In this document: piece after piece, positions 58,872 to 64,000 of the stretch
How the letters are laid out: each line of letters starts with the position of its first letter
How positions within the stretch are numbered: position 1 is the stretch's first letter
Source of the DNA: Orbilia blumenaviensis
Lineage: Eukaryota > Ascomycota > Orbiliomycetes > Orbiliales > Orbiliaceae
Direction of reading: 5' to 3'
Assembly: GCA_036872755.1 (NCBI GenBank)
Contig: JAVHNS010000017.1
Coordinates: 62,001-126,000, forward strand
DNA: 64,000 bases
Notes under the pieces: model-generated
Told to the model about the DNA's origin: nothing
Databases searched by the model: none
What the model saw: only the letters and a program-made list of their open reading frames with translations
Translations under genes and position numbers: made by a program

Positions 58872-59795
58872 GAATGAATGTATGTGGGTTGGTTGATATC
58901 GATACCGGTGGGATGGAGTTTTAGATGCGTTGCAAGGGTTTCACAAAATTTCATGGGTTGAGATAAAAGCATGCGTCGGCGCAACGCCGGGGCGTCTTTT
59001 TTGATAGGACAGGCAAACAGGCTTTCAACAATTGGGACTTGTCATATGGGGGATAGCTAGATTTAGGTAAAAGTACAGCGATTGTAGTATAGTTATAAAA
59101 ATACAAGGAAAATGACGTTTAACTAAAAAAAAGAGAAACAGCCGTTTGCAACTTTCTTTGTTTAGAGGGAGGGCATCTATCGAAGAAGCCTCTAAAACAA
59201 ACTGTATAAGATAGGTGAAGCAGCACTGGAATAGAGAAGATAGCGAATGACCCGGGTAGAAGCTGGTATAATAAAAAAAAAGAAACTCCGGCGAAAGAAA
59301 TATATAATGAAAATTTCCCAGTAAACGCCAATTGTAATGCTGGTTTATGGAAGCGGGGAGAAGAACCTGGGGTCCGAGAACACCATCATCATCGTCATCA
59401 TCACCTTTTCAGTTGAAGACATGCATGACGGCCAACAAAAAAAAAAAAGCGGATAGCCAATTGAACAAAAAAAAAAAACAAAAACAAAAAGCATAAAAAA
59501 AAAAAGAAGACAAGGAAAAAAAAAAAAAAAAAAGGAGAAAGACGCTTCAGCTACGAAAAAGAGCAAGAGGGATGGAAGAATAGCAGCGACGGGGGGAGAT
59601 TTGTAAAAAACGAATGCATGCAGATGTTGTGTGCATCATCGGGTGCTTTCAATCAGAGATGAGAGCTCCATGGCGGTGGTGTGACCTCAAATAGTAATAA
59701 AACCAAAAATAATGTGATATCTCTTCTCTCTCTTTGTTCAGCTTCTCTCTTTCGCATATCGGCGACCACCCGATGGCGATTGATAAGAGACTTGC

Positions 59796-59821
59796 AAAAA
59801 AAAAAAAAAAAAAAAAAAAAA
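59796..59821. repeat. A26 homopolymer
   Basis: Twenty-six A, 46 bases beyond the stop codon of the minus-strand Ser-rich gene, so T26 in its 3' untranslated region. Confidence 0.9.
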
Positions 59822-59866
59822 GTGCAAAAAAGAAATAATTTATAGAAAATGATCCAATCACTACGA

Positions 59867-61087
59867 TCACGAAGACTTGGAGGAGTCTTCGTTAGCAGCA
59901 CTAGATGCAGATGCAGATGCGGCGGCGGCGGCAGCGGCCAGCTTTTCGAGGTGGTGCTGCTGGAGTTGCAGGGCAGGGGATGAGAGGAAGGAGGCGCTGA
60001 TGTATCCGGCCGGGTTATCTTCGAGGGTAAGGGGGGTGACGGGACCAGGAGAGCCGAGGGGGATGAGTCGGGGGGAGATGGGCCCTCCCGAAGACGACGA
60101 TAATGGAGGGGGGGCGGCCCTGGTAGACTGGTAGATGAGGTCGCGCTGTTGCATCTGGAAGGCGAGTTGTTGTTGGGCCAGCAGGGCGTGGTAGGTTCGA
60201 GTGCTAGGAATTGCAGCGGCAGTGGCAGTTGACGGGGCAGCACGGACAGAAGTCATAGCAGAAGTACCAACACTACCACCAGCAGCAGAAGTTGTACCAG
60301 TAGGAGTAGGAGTAGAAGTAGAAGTGGAAGTAGTAGTAGAAGAAGAAGTAGTAGTAGAATAAGAAGAAGAATTGGGGACCGGATTGGAGGAAGAGAAAGA
60401 GGCGGACAGGGGAGACGGGGCGGCGCCGAAGAAGGACGGAGAGCGCGGAGTCCTCAAGTGATGCTGATAAAGAGGAGGAGAGGGCGTCGACGAAGAAGCG
60501 GCAGTAGGCGATGAGGAGGAAGAGAGGATGGATGGCGAGGATGGTCTCGAAGGCTGAAGGGAGAGATAGGCTGGGAAGTAGCTCTTGTGTTGGGTCAGAG
60601 ATGAAGGGAAGACCTGGGAGGGCGAGTAGTAGGGAGAGACCACCCGCTGTGATATATTGTTATTGTTATAAGCAGCAGAAGAAGAAGGGATAGCAGCGGT
60701 GGGAATATTGGAAGGGGCCGGGATCGAGACAGGCTCGCTGGGTCTGGTGTTGATATTATTATTATTACTATTACTGTTCGTATTGGTATTGGTATTGGTA
60801 TTAGCGGCAATGGCATTGGGAGGAAGAGGAGTGTCCGTAATAAGGTTGGATGTGGATGTGGATGTGGATGCGGTGGCATCGTGGTGGAGGCCCGCGTGAC
60901 CAGCTCCTGTTCCAGTTACAGCTGTAGCTCCTCCAGCTGTAACTCCAGCTCCAGTCCCAGTTCCAGTTCCAGGCGGCGGCGTGGTTTGAAAGGAAGAAGA
61001 AGAAGAAGAAGAAGAGTGAAGGGAGGGACGGCCGGGCAGCAGGATGAACCCCGGTGCCCGCTTCCGTTGCGCCAGGCGGGACCTCAT
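59867..61087 (-). CDS. Low-complexity Ser/Thr/Asn-rich protein, function unknown
   Basis: A single open frame of 406 aa from a true ATG; I do not recognise a characterised family. It starts MRSRLAQRKRAPGFILLPGR, then runs through Ser, Gly-Thr, Asn-Thr and Ala tracts made by trinucleotide repeats (TCx, ACx, AAx, GCx). Islands of higher complexity are SQRVVSPYYSPSQVFPSSLT, QHHLRTPRSPSFFGAAPSPL, RTYHALLAQQQLAFQMQQRD and GPISPRLIPLGSPGPVTPLT followed by LEDNPAGYIS. The SP/TP-rich islands and Gln-rich helix look like a nuclear regulator or RNA-binding partner, but that is inference. The C-terminus is an Ala run then SSAANEDSSKSS. Coding status is supported by the clean 1.2 kb frame and by the conserved-looking islands. 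Confidence 0.7.
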   Translation of the reverse strand: MRSRLAQRKRAPGFILLPGRPSLHSSSSSSSSFQTTPPPGTGTGTGAGVTAGGATAVTGTGAGHAGLHHDATASTSTSTSNLITDTPLPPNAIAANTNTNTNTNSNSNNNNINTRPSEPVSIPAPSNIPTAAIPSSSAAYNNNNISQRVVSPYYSPSQVFPSSLTQHKSYFPAYLSLQPSRPSSPSILSSSSSPTAASSSTPSPPLYQHHLRTPRSPSFFGAAPSPLSASFSSSNPVPNSSSYSTTTSSSTTTSTSTSTPTPTGTTSAAGGSVGTSAMTSVRAAPSTATAAAIPSTRTYHALLAQQQLAFQMQQRDLIYQSTRAAPPPLSSSSGGPISPRLIPLGSPGPVTPLTLEDNPAGYISASFLSSPALQLQQHHLEKLAAAAAAASASASSAANEDSSKSS

Positions 61088-62317
61088 TTTTATTTTATTT
61101 TTCTAACTCTATCCTTTATATGAAGTATGTTTATATATAATTGATATCGAGAGTTGTATGATTGATTGATAGTAAAGAATAAGAGGGAGTAACTAGGTAG
61201 GTAGTAGTAAGCAAGTACCCTAGGGCACATAGGTAGTAATAAAAAAGGTATCCATGGGGGTCGGACCATTTTATTTTATTATTTCAATCGAATTGGATCA
61301 ATTGCCAAAAGAGGCATTTTTTCTGGGAAGGATAAAAATCAGGCCATAAATAAAATAAAAATAATTCATAAATATAAAAAAGAAAGCATAAATAAAAAGA
61401 ACTCACAAAACCGGCTGGAATCCGGTTGGCGGCAGAGCTACAGAGTTCCTGCTCAAGGTGGTAACTTGGTTTTTTCTGTGCTGACATCATCGGGGGGTTT
61501 CTCATCCCATCAACTTTCCAGTCCCATTGGGTTTTAACTCTAGTTACAGGGTGCTGCTGCTGTAGGGACTGGCACACACACTCACACCTATCACACACAT
61601 TACATGACCTTTGCCTTACATGACATTACCTTTACATGCTTTCATCCATCCAATCCAGCCAGTCAGGTAGAAGGGAAAAAGAGAAGGAGCAGAGAAGAGA
61701 AGGAAGGAAGGGAAGTCCGGGGGTGTGTGTGGGTTGCTCGGCTGAAACACCACAAAGCGGCTAGCTCTGTCAGTCGCCTGCATGAAGAGATACCCACTTT
61801 TTCCCTCTGCCACATGCCAGTAACATAGCATACATACACAGTTAGTACTCCCGGCGGCCCATCGAGAAAAAAAAAGTTAGGCCGAGCGCGATGGCGAAGT
61901 GGGTTTTCCTTATACACAATTTGCATGTTACACTATGATATTGAACCTGGGGTATTTTCTTATATGTATATACATATCTTGATAATCGAATATGGAAATG
62001 GAATATTCTAGACCCGGGTCGCTGGCGTCCCTATCTCCGCTTGCTGTACGACATCTTATATAATCTGCATTCCAAGCTTGCTGGCATCGTGGAAGCATAC
62101 GTAGTAGTTACCTACATACCTCCTCTCTTGAATATAATTATATATATAAACCAATTCCCCCAAGAATCATCCCCTCAACAACCTCCGATTCCCACAATAT
62201 CATCCTACTTTATAATTGTATAAATATATAATTGTATAAAAAGCCGCCAAAATAGTACCTCCACCCCCACCGCAAGCCCTCGCCCGGCCCCACGCCCTCG
62301 TTCGCAATTTATACAGA
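61088..62317. other. Divergent intergenic region, Ser-rich gene / glutathione peroxidase
   Basis: 1.2 kb with both promoters. No gene is supported; frames near 61604-61926 are compositional. Confidence 0.6.
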
Positions 62318-63135
62318 ATGGCCTCCGCAACCGCCCTCGACTTCTACAACTACAAGCCCCTCGACAAGAAGGGCGAAGAGTACGACCTCAACCAGCTCAA
62401 GGGCAAGGTCGTGCTCATCGTCAACGTCGCCTCCGTACGTCTTCTTCTTCTTACCTCTATATATAGTACCTAAGTAGTAATATATATGCTAAACGAATGA
62501 AATATATAGAAATGCGGCCTGACCCCGCAATACGAAGGCCTCGAGCAGCTCTATGCCAAATACAAAGATGAAGGCCTGGTGGTCCTCGGTTTCCCTTGCA
62601 ATCAGTTCGGAGGACAGGCGCCGGGTACCAGCGAGGATCAGGCGTCGTTCTGCACGCTCACCTATGGTGTCAAGTTTCCTATGCTGGGGAAGATCGATGT
62701 CAATGGGGATAAGGCGCATCCGCTTTATGAGTATTTTTTACCTTCCCCCTCTCTCTTTTTTATAATGGTATTTTATATACATTTTGTGGGTGTGTGTGTG
62801 CTAATTGGTTTGGGGTGGTATAGATGGCTGAAGAAGGAGAAGCCCGGCATCTTGGGCATGAAGCGCATGTATGTGTCTCTCTCTCCCCCTCTCAAAAAAA
62901 AGAAAGAAAAGGAAAAAACAGTGCTAATTGAGTATTTGATAACAGAAAATGGAACTTCGAGAAATTCCTCGTCTCGCGCGACGGCAAGGTCGTCGACCGC
63001 TGGGCGCCCACCACCTCCCCCTCGTCCCTCGCCTCCAAGATCGAGGAAGAGCTTAAGAAGACGTCGTCGCTGCCCCCGCCGCCGACTGCTACCGAGGAGG
63101 CTGCTCCTGTTCCTGCGCCGTCCGGTTCTCTTTAA
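62318..63135 (+). CDS. Thiol peroxidase of the glutathione peroxidase family (Gpx3/Hyr1-like)
   Basis: Fungal members use cysteine, not selenocysteine, and thioredoxin; yeast Gpx3 also senses peroxide and activates Yap1. Exons 62318-62434, 62510-62730, 62824-62868 and 62946-63135 give 190 aa. The peroxidatic Cys41 lies in [14 protein letters not shown], with Gln75 in FGGQ and Trp131 region ([15 protein letters not shown]) completing the active site. Cys69 is in GFPCNQF, and the likely resolving Cys87 is in EDQASFC. The usual fold ends near residue 168; a Pro/Ala-rich extension of about 22 residues ([20 protein letters not shown]) follows. No N-terminal targeting signal is seen, so a cytosolic enzyme is likely. 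Confidence 0.93.
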
Positions 63136-63560
63136 TTAAATTTTTTTTTTTTTGTTTTCGTCCAGCCTCTTATTTATGTTTTCGGGGGGTTGTGTAATTT
63201 TTTTGTACACTGTCTGTACTACTAGTAGTGTGTCACCGATGAACCGCTTTGTTCCTTCCATCACGATCAGAATTGACTCCAAATGAAAAAATATCAAAAA
63301 ATAATGAATAAATAATAATATTTCAATTCAATTCAATGCCCGCCTGCGTGCCTGCTACCAAATATTCTCTCATTTCCAAAAAAAAATGCAAATATCATGC
63401 TCCGTACTCCACATGCACTCGTGAGTATAAATGTACTATATGCTGCCTTGCCTTGCCTACCACACACACGCACACACACGCACACACACACACACACATA
63501 TATATATATGTCCATATATCATAATAAAATAAGATAGATAAAAAGAGAAGGAGGGAAGGG
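63136..63560. other. Convergent 3' regions of glutathione peroxidase and vps23
   Basis: 425 bases between two stop codons with a CA/TA dinucleotide block (63461-63509). No gene is supported. Confidence 0.65.
63461..63509. repeat. (CA)n(TA)n dinucleotide repeat
   Basis: CA units interrupted by CG twice, then TA units; it lies between convergent gene ends. Confidence 0.88.
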
Positions 63561-64000
63561 TCACGTCATGCCGATCTGCCGCGATATCTTGCCCACCAGC
63601 GCCCGCTTCATGAACTGCTCCCGCGCCAGCGCCCGCGTGTGCTGTCCGACCAACCACCTCCATATTAGCATCCATTCATCCTCTACCGCTACTACTCATA
63701 TTTAAATAAATGTAGGGAGGGGAGAGGGAAATACCTTGAGAAAGACATCCAGCGTGATACGCTCCTTATCCAGCGCCTTTCCCAGCACGTATATCGTGTC
63801 CTCGATCGCCATGTCGTCCGTCACCAGCTCATACAATCTAACCCCCCACATTAGAATTAGCATTACCACCATTAAAAAAAAAAAAAAAACTCTAATATTT
63901 TAAAGAGAAGAGAAGAGGAACGCACTGATTATGAACCACCGTCGGTGCCACAACCACCCCATCAATATTCGGCGCCTCCCTCCCCGCAACCTCTCTGATC
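63561..64000 (-). CDS. vps23: Vps23/TSG101 C-terminal part (ESCRT-I), 5' end beyond window
   Basis: Vps23 is the ubiquitin-binding ESCRT-I subunit that sorts cargo into multivesicular bodies. Only the last three exons are present: 64000-63926 (open at the window edge), 63837-63735 and 63641-63561. They encode the steadiness box, which packs against Vps28 and Vps37: APNIDGVVVAPTVVHNQLYE, LVTDDMAIEDTIYVLGKALD, KERITLDVFLKHTRALAREQ and FMKRALVGKISRQIGMT at the C-terminus. The pattern DxFLKxxRxLAREQFxKRAL is diagnostic for the family. The UEV domain must lie outside the window. Confidence 0.93.

Larger units (their letters stand above)
58822..59866. other. Intergenic, SAM subunit promoter and 3' region of the Ser-rich gene
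   Basis: About 1 kb with no supported gene. Contains a GTAT repeat at 58839-58871 next to the SAM start, and A runs at 59518-59533 and 59796-59821 on the 3' side of the next minus-strand gene. Confidence 0.6.

Noticed and set aside
59653..60243. 196-codon frame overlapping the Ser-rich gene
   Set aside because: Same-strand shadow in another frame produced by trinucleotide repeats.

Overview
The window comes from the nuclear genome of a filamentous ascomycete (Pezizomycotina). Genes are split by short GT-AG introns, mostly about 45-120 bases, with CTAAC or CTGAC-like branch sites. The gene set is typical of this group: an NsdD-type GATA factor, a Ste2 pheromone receptor, an Mbp1-type APSES factor, a CsbD/Hmp1-like stress protein, a Pgc1-like lipase and a SIN-pathway Cdc14. 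Protein similarity is loosely Leotiomycete-like, but class cannot be fixed from the sequence alone. I see no tRNA, rRNA, CRISPR array or recognisable transposon.

I reconstructed 25 protein genes by hand; 23 are complete. Exon joins were accepted when splice sites, reading phase and protein family agreed. Left arm (1-29 kb), dense: arp2 (5' part only), an unrecognised 92-aa gene, sgf29, ste2, an EamA transporter, a CsbD-like gene, a ubiquitin-AN1 fusion, erv41, gpi11 (PIG-F), translin, a Pgc1-like gene, mbp1, NDUFB7, gsh1 and nsdD. Middle (29-52 kb), sparse: about 7.2 kb without a gene upstream of nsdD, then dsn1 and psd2, about 3.1 kb empty, a Pyp1-like HAD phosphatase, and about 4.9 kb empty. 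Right arm (52-64 kb), dense: GGPP synthase, SIN cdc14, an intronless methyltransferase, a metaxin-like SAM subunit, a low-complexity serine-rich protein, glutathione peroxidase, and the 3' end of vps23.

The genes are mostly unrelated housekeeping functions: actin nucleation, chromatin reading, secretion, lipid and GPI synthesis, kinetochore, redox and ESCRT. Several touch development and the cell cycle (ste2, nsdD, mbp1, dsn1, cdc14). Divergent pairs that may share promoters are arp2/92-aa gene, sgf29/ste2 and mbp1/NDUFB7.

The most interesting signals are not a new enzyme system. They are: (i) a sharp within-gene switch from C-ending to G-ending codons in neighbouring genes at 52-59 kb; (ii) the repeat-packed, G-quadruplex-capable 7 kb upstream of nsdD, together with two alternative tiny first coding exons of nsdD; (iii) a signal-peptide-like upstream reading frame overlapping the ste2 start; and (iv) two GC-AG introns.
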